A stretch of DNA of 64,000 nucleotides from Epichloe hybrida (GCA_019022495.1 JAFEKR010000002.1:930001-994000), one strand, 5' to 3'. Positions 1-12,252 are shown, numbered from the stretch's first letter. The notes: generated by a model from the letters alone, not told the origin. Made by a program: numbers and translations.

Positions 1-1508
1 TGATGAGGGAGAAATGGGGCTGGGCTTGCTGGCCTGCTTGGCCTGGAGGACGAGCGTGCCGTTGTAGTTGATCTCATCCGAGGCCGGTCGGATGAGGAAA
101 CTGGTGTCCTTGTCGGCCACGTACTCCTCGTACTCCTTGTCGCCCTCAAAGGCCTTGACTTTCAGGCCGTACTTGGAGACAACCTCTTTGATATGCTTGA
201 CGACGTTGTGCTGCACGAGGGTGATGCTATCCTGAGGGGCAACGCGGTAGTTCACGCCAAGAGTGGTGACTTCGGGCATGGCATTGATCTTTTGTCCTCC
301 TCGGATGAAGTCGACGGCCTGGGAGGTCTGAATCATGTACTTGGTCATCAAGCTCGCGTCAGCCATCAACTTGGCAACGCCGTCGAGATCGCCCTGGCCC
401 AGAAGCTCGGTGAGCTCGGGCTGCGCATCGGGTGAGTAGCGCGCTTGGCAAATGAGGTGGTGATGAATGGGGCCGTCTTCAATGAGTTTCGGCTCGTAGG
501 GTCGGGCTTCGAGGGCGGTGACAATCTCGGAAATGATGCCAATCCCCGTGTGCGGGAAGGGAATGGAGCTATGTCCCCCGACCACATGGAGCTCGAACCA
601 GATGTCTACGTGTCCCTTCTCGTACACACCGGGCAAGGCGTACAAGACGTCGCCAATCTTGTTCATCCCCAGACCACCTTCATCAAGAACCATGGCGAAG
701 CCGTCCTTGCCGTATTCTGCTTCCAGGTGCTCGGCAATTTTTCCTGCGCCGCGGTAGCCGGAGCACTCTTCGTCAAAGCCGAACGCGAGGACTATGGTGC
801 GATTAGGCTTCCATTTGGGATATGACAGCAGCGTCTCCATGGTGGACATGATGGCCGTCAAGCTGTCCTTGTCATCCATGGATCCGCGGCCCCAAAGCCA
901 TTCGCCATCCCAGTGGCCAGAGAAGGGAGGGTAGGTCCATGTCTTTTCGTCGGCGACAGGAACGACGTCCTGATGGGCGGCGAGCAAGATGGGCTTCAGA
1001 TCCTCATTCGCGCCTTTGATGGTGTATACTAGACCGAACGTGTTGACTTTTTCCAGCTTGGCGAGCTTGTGACTATTTGTGTTGACCTTTCCACATCAAC
1101 TTCATGACAACAGATGCCGCAATGCGCGATGCAAGGAGGAACTGGGAGCAGGTCTTACACTACGGGATATGTTTCAGCCAAAACATGATGAAGCGTGTAG
1201 AACGGTCCCCAGCGCTTATCCTCCTCGAAAGAGCCGAGGTCATCGAAGCAGATGGAGGGTACTCGCACGATAGCTTGGTGGCGTCTAATCTGCCTGTGAA
1301 GCGCTTTCTTGGAAGAAAAGAGCTCCTTGGCCGAGGGAAATCCGTCCTTGGCGGGATCCAGAACGGGCGGCAGGTCGCATTTGAAGCCGGATCGCGATGT
1401 CGAAGGCGAGGTCCAGCTCAAGGGGTGTTGACCACCGACAATCGGGGCCGAGACAAAGGCCGAGACGGAGCTCACGGCTGCGAGCAAAGATAGCTTCTTT
1501 ATCGCCAT
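1..1508 (-). CDS. M20-family carboxypeptidase (CPS1 / Gly-Xaa carboxypeptidase type), C-terminus cut by window edge
   Basis: Zinc metallopeptidase that removes C-terminal residues from small peptides; CPS1 relatives work in the vacuole or secretory pathway. Exon 1 is 1508-1159. An 86-nt intron (1158-1073, GTAAGA...AATAG) follows, and exon 2 runs 1072-1 with the frame open to the edge. About 474 residues are visible; the family is usually 550-600, so roughly 100 C-terminal residues are outside. The M20 metal-site motifs are all readable: LLAAHQDVV (His ligand), WLWGRGSMDDK (bridging Asp) and DEECSG (catalytic Glu and ligand), then GGHSSIPFPHTG in the dimerisation/lid region. The start MAIKKLSLLAAVSSVSAF gives a hydrophobic N-terminus that fits a signal peptide or anchor. 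In-frame codons further upstream lie in a GC-rich tandem repeat and were not used. Both exons are intact. Confidence 0.9.
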
Positions 1509-1630
1509 GATGGCCAATTCAGTCTGGACACTTTCCAAAGACGTGTGATGCGGTTGACCATGCCTCCAGAGAGGGAGAGAGGGGGGGAGAAGACGGTATG
1601 AAGCTCGTACCCCGGTTTGGAGCTGGGATG

Positions 1631-1680
1631 GGCTCGGCGGGGCTCGGCGGGGCTCGGCGGGGCTCGGCGGGACTCGGCGC
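1631..1680. repeat. GC-rich 10-bp tandem repeat
   Basis: Four exact copies of ggctcggcgg plus a degenerate fifth lie about 120 bp upstream of the M20 peptidase start codon, inside its probable promoter or 5' UTR. Confidence 0.9.
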
Positions 1681-1774
1681 CGTCCCATTCACAACCCCTC
1701 ACAACCTTGTGCAGACTTTTAAGGAAGAGAAGAAGATCCCAATGGCGCCTGAGCTGGCTGGAAGGATTCCAGGC

Positions 1775-1965
1775 ACCTACCTCAGTAGCTCACGACAGAG
1801 CTAAACCGTAGACGTCGTGCCAAATCCAAGTTTTGTAACGACTCTGTATCTAGAATCAAATATCTCTCCTATTTCAACGGGATTAAATCGCCCAGCCCTG
1901 TGGCGTCTGGTGCGGTTTCTTCCTCGATTTCTCGTCTGCACAGGGAGCTTTTCGAAACCATCTGC
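1775..1965 (-). pseudogene. Relic of an SRPK-like protein kinase N-terminus
   Basis: Reading leftward, one frame gives IEEETAPD and the next gives AGRFNPVEIGEIFDSRYRVV followed by TKLGFGTTSTV. This is the usual entry into the kinase domain of fungal SRPK-like kinases: an acidic stretch, then the x-P-V-x-I-G-E-I-F line, then the glycine loop GFGTTSTV. A one-base frameshift near 1900 separates the two parts, and a TAG at about 1803-1805 stands where the family has Trp. A donor-like AGGTAGGT follows near 1775, but no second exon can be found before the GC repeat. Only the first 50-60 residues of a kinase remain, with no catalytic loop. It could also be an exon of a recently broken gene. Identification rests on remembered family consensus. 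Confidence 0.5.
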
Positions 1966-4413
1966 TGCGAAAATGCAGGCTGCGGAGGACGCGGCCCTTG
2001 CTCCGCCAGACATGGCCCAAGACGGGCGGCAACTGTGGCACGCAGGGGAACGCGATTCTGCATCGGATTGGAGATGGTAACACCGTGGGTATCATGGCGA
2101 CTAGGCTGCCGTGGCAAGGTCTCGTCGACGCGGCAGAGGCAGAAGTAGGCGTATCATGTATCATGAAGAAGCAGAAGAAGCAGAAGTGTATCATGAAGCA
2201 TGCCGGATATGAAAAGTAATAAACAACAATAATAAATGACAACACAACAAGCTATCCAACATACGGACGTATGTACAATGCTCTGATTGGTGGGTGTGAT
2301 GAAGGAACCTTTCTGCACGTGACATGGCTCATAGTAGCATTGATGAGGTAACGAAACATTTGCCATCATTCGTGACCCCTTTTCCTTGCCGTGCCAATGC
2401 GCAATCGCACTTCTCTTGTCGACCATGCCGTCAATACCCTATCTGCCGAATGTTTCCTACCAGTCATGGCACGACGAAAAGCGCATTGTGCTGGGTCGCT
2501 CGATCGATATCGCGGTAGAGAAGCTGAAGGAATTGATTGCAGGGTCGTGACAGACGCGCGATGCACGCATTGTAAACTCTTTGTGAACGATGTGCGGACG
2601 GCAGACGAGTCTTTTCTTAGCAACAAGGAGGTGGTAGACATGACTCTCATCGAAGCTCCAGGTCTTAATCACGATACCGCTCACACTACTGCTGTATTCG
2701 CGCGACAGGAAGAGAATCACGCATCGCTGACGTAGTATTCCGGTGCGAGGATAATGCGCGCGCCCAGGCTGCCACGGGTGTCAATGCCATCGCCCAGTTC
2801 GGTATCTTGCACGGGGGACAAGTAAAGGCCTTTGAGACGCTGCAGTTTCGACCAGCGGCTATGTTCTCCCGAAAACGAGACTCTTTGGCTAGGCAAGGAG
2901 ATGTATCCATCGAGCTGCAGGAACTTACTGAATGGCCCTTGCTGGTTTCGACTGGCAGGTTCGCGAATGCCGGCATGGCCATCACCTTGGCTACTGCATT
3001 AGGCGGCCGTGTAACTGATTTACATCAGTGGCTGGAGCCAGCATCAATGCATTTTAGCTCATATCGTCGAGAATAAAAGCTGGCGCAGGCTTCTCGTTCA
3101 AATTGCGTATCGATGCGCTTGCTCGGCCGTGTACCATGGCGCCATCGATGATGAAATAATGTAGAGCTGCAGAGGGAAAATAACGATCACCTTTCACCCG
3201 TCATACTAACTCGGCCCGAGGCAAGCAAGCCGGAAGCCGGAAGCCGGAAGCCGGTGGTGTATTTTCTCACCATGTATCGGAGAAATCACTCGTTCACTCG
3301 TTGTCTCGTCCCTTGGACTCCGATTCGCTCCTATTTCGTTTCGTTTCGTTTCGTCTCGTCTCGGCGGACGGGCGCGCGCCTGCTAGTCCAGTCTCGCTTG
3401 CATCGACTCAATGTCCGCGGACATGAAGCTTACATGTATTACATACGCGGCGGCATGAACCACAAACATGTCTCGTCTCGTCCCGTCCAGCAATCTATCC
3501 AATGGCATTTCATGGATGGGACTGCCCCTGTTCTTCGATGCATCCAGATGTGTACCGGTCTACGGATTATTAGCCCTGCCAGATGCAGGTCATGCAGGTC
3601 CTCCCTGCAATCCGCCAATGTCCGCGGTCACCAAATTGCAAGGTTGTTCCTATCGCCGCACCACAACGACCTGTTCTGGCGTCTCAAGAGTCTCATGGCT
3701 CCTACAGGCTACTACTAGCCTCATATGACCGTGGCCTTGGGACAGTCGTACACGAACCTTCTTCATTGACCATTGTGTAATGTGTCATGGCCAAACCAAC
3801 GCCGTATTCCATCGTCACCATCATCACCACCGGACAGCGGAGAATTCCATCGACGCCAATTCCCTTCCTGACGTCAGCCCCCAGCAACTAGCATCGGATC
3901 CAAGTAGCGCCATCTGGAGTAGCGACGGCAATGACCGCTTATCTCCGCGAAGCACCAACGACGCACTCCCCCTAAAAAAAAAAAAAAAAAAAAGGTCGCA
4001 GCCGTACGGATCCGTATTCGGAGTGAATTAGAAATCAAACAAAAAGAACGAATTAGTGCCAGACACACTCCATGGGGTGCCGGTTCCGGTCAGCGTGCCA
4101 TCCGAGGTGCATTTGACCGCCCCCCCCCCATCACTATTTATCTTCCCTTGGTCCCCCGGTGTCTTCTATTAAACCAAGACCTGTCTTGAGGTTCAAGACA
4201 AGCTTCTCGGCAGATTGTTCGTGTCCACTGTCCGACCCGCGAGATCGAGACCAAGATCGAGACCGTGACCGTGACCGAGACACGATTCGCGCGGGCCGAA
4301 CAAGAAATTATTGTTGTGCTTCCCATGCTACCATCGCCTAGATTGATGAAGCAACATCTGTGAAAAAAAAAAAAAAAAGATCACCGCGCCAACCAGACCT
4401 GACGAAGCCCATC
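1966..4413. other. Gene-poor intergenic stretch
   Basis: No credible gene. Open frames here are short, overlap on both strands and show no domain. The stretch holds a 7-bp tandem repeat (3227-3254), a TTTCG-rich run near 3335-3365, homopolymer A runs near 3975-3994 and 4362-4378, and a GACCG-type direct repeat near 4235-4280. The last 300 bp should contain the promoter of the MFS gene that follows. Confidence 0.6.
3227..3254. repeat. 7-bp tandem repeat (aagccgg, four copies)
   Basis: Four perfect head-to-tail copies of aagccgg, with no gene context beyond intergenic DNA. Confidence 0.9.
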
Positions 4414-6140
4414 ATGATCCTCAAGCGCATGCTCTCTCGGCCGGTCAACAAGCCGTACCGCACGGGACATCTCGACGACACGGCACCGCCGTTTCTCAAC
4501 GAAGAAGGCTTCGTCGAATTCAGCCAAGATGACGTCGAAAACCCCAGAAACTGGTCCATCACACGCCGCATCTTCATCACCACGACCGCCGTCATGCTCG
4601 TCATGAACGCGACGTTTGCGTCCAGCGCCCCCAGCGGCTGCCTGCCGTCCGTGGCAGAGGAGTTTGGCGTCTCCATGGAGGCGGCAGCCCTCGTCATCAC
4701 TCTCTTCCTGCTGGGATACTGCGCCGGGCCGCTGATTTTCGCCCCGTTGAGCGAGTTGTACGGTCGACGATGGGTCTTCTACATCACCTTCACAATGTAC
4801 ATTGCCTTCAACTTCCTGTGCGCCTTTGCCCCCAACTTTGGCAGCCTGCTCGTCGGTCGATTCCTCACAGGAACCTTGGTGTCGGCCCCTTTGAGCAACG
4901 CCCCCGGCGTGCTTGCCGACCTGTGGGATCCCCTGCAGAGAGCGAATGCCATGGCCCTCTTCTCGACAATGGTATGGATTGGTCCGGCACTGGGCCCCGT
5001 TGCCGCCGGCTTCTTGCAGCTGAAAGAGGACTGGCGATGGGCCTTCTACATGCTACTATGGTTGGGCGGGGGAACGTGGATCATCATGTTGACCATTCCC
5101 GAGACGCATGCCCCGACTATCCTCGTGACCAAAGCGAGACGGATCCGGGAGGCCAAGGTTCCAGGTTTCGAAAAGGTCAAAGCCCCCGCCGAGGCTGATG
5201 ATGGTCGCTCCGTCAAGGGCATCTTCACCGTGTCTCTCACGCGACCTTGGATCATCCTTTTCGATCCCATCTCCTTCCTCTGCGCCGTCTACCTCGCCAT
5301 CGTCTACATGCTCCTGTACATGCTGTTCAGCATCTACCCCATCGTCTTTCAGGAACAGCGAGGATGGAACCCGGGCGTCGGCGAGCTGCCCCTCATAGGA
5401 ACCATCGTGGGCGCCGTGGTCGGCGGCGCCATAGTCTTGTGCGATACGAGGCGGCGCAGCGGCAAGGTCAAGCGTGGTGAGCTCAAGATGGAGGACATGA
5501 AGCCGGAGGATCGTCTGCCGCTCGCCATGGTGGGAGGTATTGGTTTTGCCGCCTCCATGTTTTGGTTTGCATGGTCTGCCGAATACACGTAAGTCAAGTC
5601 TGCTACGCCCGCTCCTCTTTCAACATGGCGAATCCCGCCCGCTTGCATCCCAGCTTTACTCACCATCTTGGACGTCCTTTCAGCTCCGTGCACTGGATCG
5701 TTCCTACCATCGCCGGCGGCTTCCTCTCCACCTTCATGCTCCTCATCTTCGTCTCGTATCTCAACTACCTCGTCGACGTGTACGAGATGTATGCTGCCTC
5801 CGCCGTCGCGGCAAACACGATTGCCCGATCGGCATGTGGTGCGGCCGCTCCGCTCTTCACCAACCAAATGTTCCATGCGCTCGGCGTTGGCGGCGGTGCC
5901 AGTCTGGTCGGCGGTGTGGCCACCCTTCTTGCTGTCGTGCCCTTTGTTTTCTACAAGTATGGCATGTCTATCCGTGTTCGGAGCAAGTTCGCGCCCACAT
6001 CTGCAAAGGAGGAACAACTGGTAGAGGATGAAGAAGCAAAACCTGCAGGTTACGCGGCAAGGTCTCCTTCAGAGCAAGAGAGCTCTACTGCTGATGAAGA
6101 TCCGGACCACGCGGGGGGGGGAGTAGAGAAGAGGGATTAA
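4414..6140 (+). CDS. MFS transporter, DHA1 (drug:H+ antiporter) type
   Basis: Proton-coupled exporter of the plasma membrane; substrate unknown. Exons are 4414-5588 and 5684-6140, with a 95-nt intron (GTAAGT...TTTCAG) that restores the frame exactly, giving 543 residues. The N-terminal 55 residues are hydrophilic and include DVENPRNWSITRR, the motif that precedes helix 1 in fungal DHA1 proteins. Motif A between helices 2 and 3 reads PLSELYGRRWVFY. A long central loop (about residues 235-285) divides two sets of six helices. After the intron, HWIVPTIAGG leads into helix 9/10, followed by SYLNYLVDVYEMYAASAVAA, also typical. The C-terminal tail of about 60 residues is acidic. An in-frame ATG at 4360 would add a poly-Lys leader coded by an A-run, so 4414 is preferred. 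It is convergent with the sugar transporter downstream. Confidence 0.9.
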
Positions 6141-6529
6141 TTAGCCTCATCAGCCCAGCCCAGGCGTTGTTGCTCATCCACACACACACGGTGCCGAGAA
6201 GTGGGAGCTCCCTTGACCCAACAGACGGCATGATGCGAATCTTTGGGAAGGGGCTAACACAACATATTTTATTGCCCGAGAGACCCTAGGCATATCCCAT
6301 CACTCTTTGCGTGTGGGGATGAAGTGGGATGCAAAACAAACAGACATGCCGCACGTCGGCGAGGTGATGACAAACAACTAATTGAACTAATTGAAGGGAA
6401 CGGTACAAATAATTATTAACAATTCTGCACTAAGAATACGCTCAAGTATACAAGATTTGTCGATCAAGCCAACAGTACTATGCTACGACACACTCCAATT
6501 GTGCGAGCACATTTGTCAAATGGCCAGCC
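6141..6529. other. Tail-to-tail intergenic region
   Basis: 389 bp between the stop codons of two convergent transporter genes, so it should hold both 3' UTRs. No open frame or structured element seen. Confidence 0.6.
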
Positions 6530-8405
6530 TTACGCAACCTCTGTCCTTGACTCCGTTGCATCATTCGTATAGCTGTCAGACTTCTCCGGATAAGCGTTGC
6601 TTCTCCTGCGGAAGTTTGATTCGTCTCGATCCTTTCGCGTGATGTAGCCAGGTGGCACCCACTCGGAGCTTGTCCAAGGCCTGAGTCCTGGCTGGCCGTA
6701 CATGAGATCGACGTTCTCCAAACTGAGCATTCTGGATTCGTACAGAAAGAACCACACAAGCAGAGCAGCGGCCAGATTTGTGCCAACGAAAACAAAGCCA
6801 AATGCATAGGACATGCCCTTTGTAGCCAGGGGGGTGAGAAACCCAATCATGACTATCAAGAGTTAACCCACGGTCTATATATGCATGGAGCATAGATAAT
6901 CAAGTCAACAGGAAGATCACTCACAATTTCCAAGCCAATTGCCAGCGGTAGCCAGTGATGCCTGCTTAGATCGAGTGCGCAATGGAAAGGTCTCGCCGAT
7001 AACGACCCAAGCCATAGGCCCCCAAGTCCCTGCAAACGAAGCAATGAACATGCATGCCGACAGGATCATGATAATTCCAGATGCCTTGTTCTCGCTGGGA
7101 GGCAGTGCTGTACCGACGGCGGCAAATATCAGCAGCCAGGTAGCCTGCCACAAGGCACCGAGGAACAATGGCCGGCGTCGCCCAAACCTCTCCACCACAT
7201 ATAAGCCGTAGAAGGTCATAACCACATTTACGGCACCCAAAATGAGCTGCGTAAGGACAGGGTCTTTTATACCCGCCGACTCGAAGATTGTGGCTCCGTA
7301 GTAGAAGAAGTAATTGACGCCAGTCCATTGCTGCAGGAAGTGAACCGCGATACCGAGCAGGGTACGATACAGCACTTTGGGAATATCCGCCCTGGGTCGG
7401 AAACACTCCAGCCAAGTGCCAGTGCCGGCTTGGCGTTCTTTGTCCAGAATTTGTTTCATCTCGTTGACGTCGTCTTCGACAAGTTCATTGTAGGGATCGT
7501 GCTTCAAACCACGGAGGCGCGCCATGGACATTCGAGCCCCTTCCCAGTCACCTCGGCCAGCGAGCCATCTGGGAGACTCGGGGACAGTGAGAATGCCGAT
7601 GCCAAGAGGCAAAGAGGTCAAGATGCCGATTCCAATCACGATTCTCCAGGACGCACTAGATGTCTCAATGCTTCGAACGCCGTAGTTGATGATGTTGGCC
7701 ACCAAAATTCCAATGGTAATCATGACTGGTAAGACGCGACGACAGCGCCACGAATCTCTCTCGGCGAGGATTCGGATTGGAACATGGGAACACCGACAGA
7801 TAGGTTGCCAACACCCAGACCGGCGACGAAACGTCCCATCATCATATGAACCCAACTCCTCGCGGCCGTAATCTGGATGATATTACCAAGGATGAAAACG
7901 ACCACACCGAAGGACATGCTTTTTCGACGTCCCCACCACTCTGCGGTACTGCATGGAAAGCACGGTTAGCATTTGGGTATCCCATGAAAGGAGGAGGAGA
8001 AGCGTCTGCCTCAAGGAATCGCTGCCATGTAACGGCTGGAGATCACCACTCACTAAGCACCTGACAAAGCCCCGAGCAAGCACCCGATACTCATGAGTGA
8101 CACGAGCAAGGATTGAATGATTGGCACCCACTCCTTTGCCCCTTTGGAGTTTGTCTGGGCAAAACTGTCGACAAAGTTACGAAACAGAAGCATTGCCGAT
8201 ATCTGGCCCGTATCGTAGCCGAAGAGAAACCCTCCCACCGAGGTTGTTGCCCCCAATATAAGGGCCTCGACGCCGCAGTCGGCCCCATTGATTTTGATTG
8301 ATCTGTTCAGAAGGATGAGTTTGAGTTGCCCGAGAATGCCAGAGGAACATGGGCCTGTTGCTGATCCGTGTAAGTGAGAAGCTGTACTTACTTCCTCCCA
8401 AGCAT
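6530..8405 (-). CDS. MFS sugar (hexose) transporter carrying a 1-nt frameshift
   Basis: Sugar importer of the plasma membrane, sugar-porter family. The model has a tiny first exon 8405-8392 (MLGRK), then 8302-8054, 7948-6925 and 6852-6530, joined by introns 8391-8303, 8053-7949 and 6924-6853, all GT-AG and in phase. Family marks are GGFLFGYDTGQIS in helix 1, GRFVAGLGVG, PESPRWLAGRG, FFYYGATIF, ERFGRRRP and VIGETFPLRTRSK. The product would be about 536 residues, normal for the family. Inside the third exon, at about 7726-7730, the frame slips: the text runs ...GAVVASYQ in one frame and MITIGILVANI in the next, with one base too few and no usable intron. The gene is therefore either a recent pseudogene or contains an assembly error. 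Everything else is intact. Confidence 0.85.
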
Positions 8406-9182
8406 TGTCAACAGCTACACCCACGGGTGTTGGACAGTCCTGATACACAGTTGAAGGGCAAGAGTTTTTCACCCCTGGCTGTTAAGATTGGAAAATCGGA
8501 AAAAGCTATCTGGAGTAATGGGGATAGGGTGGGTTTATGATCCGTACAGGAACGGGTCTTGGGGTCTTGGGGTCTTGGGGTGCCCGCGCCGCCAAGACAA
8601 GCAGATGGGGGGGAAATCAATGATTAAGTTGTGTATGATATGCTGGGGTAAGCCATTTGGCTAACGACTAAAAGAAGAATACACGAAAAATAGATAACAA
8701 ATGGATACAAGAATAACGAGACGACGTGTGGGTTGGTGCTGTCAAGTGTCAAACCCAGCAGCCGCCGTTGCTTGACGGACGCCGACGCAAAAGAACAGAA
8801 GCGGATGGATGCTTGTTGGGGTTGACAACAAGTGGTGGGGGGGAAGAGCAGAGCGTCTTGGCAGTCATCGTCTATCACAAGTGATGGAAGGCACGACTCG
8901 CCTCATTTTATGCAGCCGTAGCTGCAGCTCCAGCCTGGCCGGCAGAGTCCAGAGTCGTCCCTTCCGAGGAGGGCAGGAGCTCGCCGTCTTGAAAATGCCT
9001 GGCATGTCTGGACTGGCGTGCAAGTGGTGTCATGATTATTCGGAACAAAGACTGTCAAACAAGGCCTCGAGCCGCGAAGCAACCATCACAACGAACCTGC
9101 ATGTTAAGCTTAATTTGGTGGAAAACGCTTGATCCGCAAACCTTGGCAACTGCACTGACGGCTGCGCCGAGCGGCCCAACAA
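8406..9182. other. Intergenic region upstream of the sugar transporter
   Basis: Probable promoter of the leftward sugar transporter. A short run of gtcttgggg repeats lies at 8557-8581. No gene supported. Confidence 0.5.
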
Positions 9183-9216
9183 GGGTCTGATCCACGAGCC
9201 GGTGCAAACTTTGCAC
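9183..9216 (+). repeat. Left terminal inverted repeat (34 bp)
   Basis: Exact inverted match to 12219-12252. It lies in DNA of normal composition at the edge of the AT-rich block. Confidence 0.85.
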
Positions 9217-12200
9217 CGACATTACAGGGTACAAATTGTATGTGGAGTTATATGGGGCGCCTACTTTGTACCGTCGCGGCCCACTTCTGTGGCTTTTTTT
9301 CACTGCCTTTGCGCAAGGGGCCTGTCGCAATAGCAGATCTTCCCTTCTATAGCTTTAATATAATAGAATTATTTTATTTTACTAGTAAATATTATATAAT
9401 TTTAATACGTATTATAACTATATCCTAAAGCACCTAGTTATAGGCATCTAGATTCTCCTAAATTCACTAGACTAATAATTAAACCCTTTTCTTACTTAAA
9501 TTACTTCTTAAAGCTTACTATAAGCATTAGCTTAATAGTAGTAAGATTAGTATTATCTAAGATATCCTTAAAGGCTTTATTCTTATGCTTATAAGGAGAT
9601 ACCTAAGATATTAGTAGTCTTTAAATACTATTAAGAACTAATATAAGTGGCTTAAGGGCGTTTAGTATGCTTTTTACGCTATAGAGAAGAAGACTAGCAT
9701 AACATATAATAAATAGAATAGGTGGCTTTATATAAGTAAGTAAATCGCTAATTTTATTATCTAAATGCATAGAAGGTTTAGTAAATATATTATAATAAAG
9801 CCTCTTATTATAAACAAATCTATTATAAGAGAGGAGTAAGTAAAGGTCTTCTTAGAAGACTATAAAGCTAGTAATATAGTTATTAAAGCCTAAGATACTA
9901 AAAGCTTTACTACTACTAAAAGGGTATAAGAAGAGTTATTAGAAGATAGCTTTAATAACTCTAAAGATAATAAAAATAAGACTTAAAGAGAAAATACTAA
10001 TATATAATGCCCTAGTAATAGGGCTTATAATTTTCTTAAGCTCTTAAATAAAGAAAATTCCCTTAAAGATAATTAGTAGTATTAAAGTTAGTCTTAAACT
10101 AATATTATAAAGTAAAGCACTAATAATATAGCTACTTCCTTAACACTAAACCTATAGAGCTCTTAAATAAGCTTTACTAGGGCTATGCTTACTAGATTAT
10201 AGCTAAATTTATTACTATAAAGTGTATAGAAGCGTTAGGCTATAGCATAGGCAAAAGAGCTCTTAGAGGTAGTATCTTATGTCCTTAGGCCTTAAATATA
10301 GGGCTTAAAGAGGTATATTATTGCCTAAAGAGCTATAGGGGCTAATAATATTAAGAAGGTAATTAAGGACTATTAATTATATAGTAAAGAGTTTAGGATA
10401 AGCATAATTATTAGAGTTATATTATAGTTAAAGTAAGATTAACTAAATCCTCTAATTTAAAACTTATTATTATTAAAAGAGGCAAAGAAAGCGTAAATTA
10501 AGTTAAATTTTAGTATTAATACTATTTACTAGTAGAAGCAAGGCTTTTTATTAAGGTCTACAGGCCGTGCACATTTATCACTTTTTAACCTATAACATTA
10601 TTATCACATTAGTTAGAATTTTATTAATAATGCTATTAAATTTATTAAACACGTATCTTTTTATTTATATTACTACTTTACTAAAGCCTCTAAAGCTACT
10701 ATACTATCTTTTTCTAAACTTTATAGCCTATAAGGCTTATAAGAAGTAATAATACCTATATAGTAGCTATTTTAAGCGCTTTACGCTTATCTCTAGGTAA
10801 TAATTCTATCTCTTTTACTTTAAAGTTATATAGCTCCTTTCCCTATAACTTAATAAAGTTAAAGAGAGCTATAATAGCATAGATTATCTTAATTTACATA
10901 AGAAAATCATACTTAGTAGCGCTATAGTAAATTATCTTTTACTTTCGCTTATATTACCTAAAATAACGCTTTATAACCGCTTATAATTATATATGCTAGA
11001 AGTTAAAGAGCTCCTTCTTATTATTAGAGTACTTATAAGCTTTCCTTTAGTCTTATAAATAATATTAAACCCTTAAAAATAGCGTAATAAGGCTATAATA
11101 TAAGCTAAATCCTATATTACTAAGATAAAATTAGCCTTAAGGGATTATAAAGGACTTTAAGAACGCTATCTATAATAAGGTACTATTATTAATAAAACCT
11201 TTAGCACTTACTAGTATATAGAGAAATAATTCCTTAAAGCTTATAGCTACTAGTATATTTTATAAGATATTATTCTTCCTTAACTAGTATCTTTACTACT
11301 AATTTAGTAAAATAAATGCTAGTATATATATGCTATTAATAGCACTAATTACACTATTAAATTAAAGGAACTTCTTATTTAGCTTTATAAATAGCAAGAC
11401 TAACTATAGCTTTAGCTAATAAATAAAGACTATATATAAATGCCTTATTAGATTAATAAGCTTATAAAAAATTCAAGATACTAATACTTAGGATAGTAAA
11501 AATTAAGACCCTATGTTTCTCTATAGCTTATTATATACATAAATCCATAAGAAAACCATTACCTTTTACTTAATTAATTAATATTATAAAGAGCTTACTA
11601 AGGTATTAATATAAAGCTAGTTATAGAGCTAAAGGAAGATCTCCCTTAGTATTTAATAGAGGATTTTAAATTCCTTTTTTAATATAAATTAAAGAATATA
11701 TTTATAGAGCTCTTATAATGCTATTAGTAATGCCTAGGCACCTCTAAGGCTAAGGAGAGTATTATAAGCATTATTATTATAGTTAATATGCTTATAGAGG
11801 CAATATAGCCTATATAAGGCTCTTTATAGTAAGCCTAGCTTTTAAAAACACTATAAAACCAATATTATAAGCTAAAGGTTATTATTAGTGTCTTTATCTA
11901 TAATAAATTAATTAATTAAGAGGTTATAGACCCTAAGAAATATTATTATAGCTTATAGCTAGGTATAAACTTTACGCTAGTGTAAACTTTATATAAGTAT
12001 AATATAAAGTATATAGTTTATACCTAGAAATTAGTAAAATTCGCTTTATTCTTAGTATCTAAGCTTATTATAGGCATTTACGTGGCCTTAGTTAAAAAGA
12101 TATATTATAAATAAGGGAGGCTATAGTGTTTATATAATTTAGATAAAGTTCTATAAATTTCTATGGATCTTAGCTAATAAAAATAGCTAGCGCGTCCGCT

Positions 12201-12218
12201 TATGTGCATTTTGCACTC

Positions 12219-12252
12219 GTGCAAAGTTTGCACCGGCTCGTGGATCAGACCC
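12219..12252 (-). repeat. Right terminal inverted repeat (34 bp)
   Basis: Exact inverted match to 9183-9216. Normal base composition resumes on its outer side. Confidence 0.85.

Larger units (their letters stand above)
9183..12252. mobile_element. RIP-degraded transposable element bounded by 34-bp inverted repeats
   Basis: Two perfect 34-nt inverted copies mark the ends: 9183-9216 begins GGGTCTGATCCACGAGCC, and 12219-12252 is its exact reverse complement. Their inner half contains GTGCAAACTTTGCAC, itself a near-palindrome. Between them, about 9345-12180 is extremely AT-rich with almost no CA or TG and many stops in every frame, the mark of RIP. The first 130 bp inside the left repeat escaped this. 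The trinucleotide caa flanks both ends, so a 3-bp target duplication is possible; no 8-bp or TA duplication is seen. No transposase could be recognised, so the class (DNA transposon or large MITE) is open. Confidence 0.65.

Noticed and set aside
2457..2985. Minus-strand frames with protein-like lines near 2.5-3.0 kb
   Set aside because: Short, in conflicting frames, and no domain could be recognised; kept out of the annotation.
4414..8405. MFS pair plus the GGCT-like gene as part of a secondary-metabolite cluster
   Set aside because: No polyketide synthase, NRPS, terpene cyclase or pathway regulator is present, and the GGCT-like gene is 46 kb away.
10567..10749. 60-residue open frame in the first AT-rich block
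   Set aside because: Chance frame in RIPed DNA, composed almost only of AT-rich codons.
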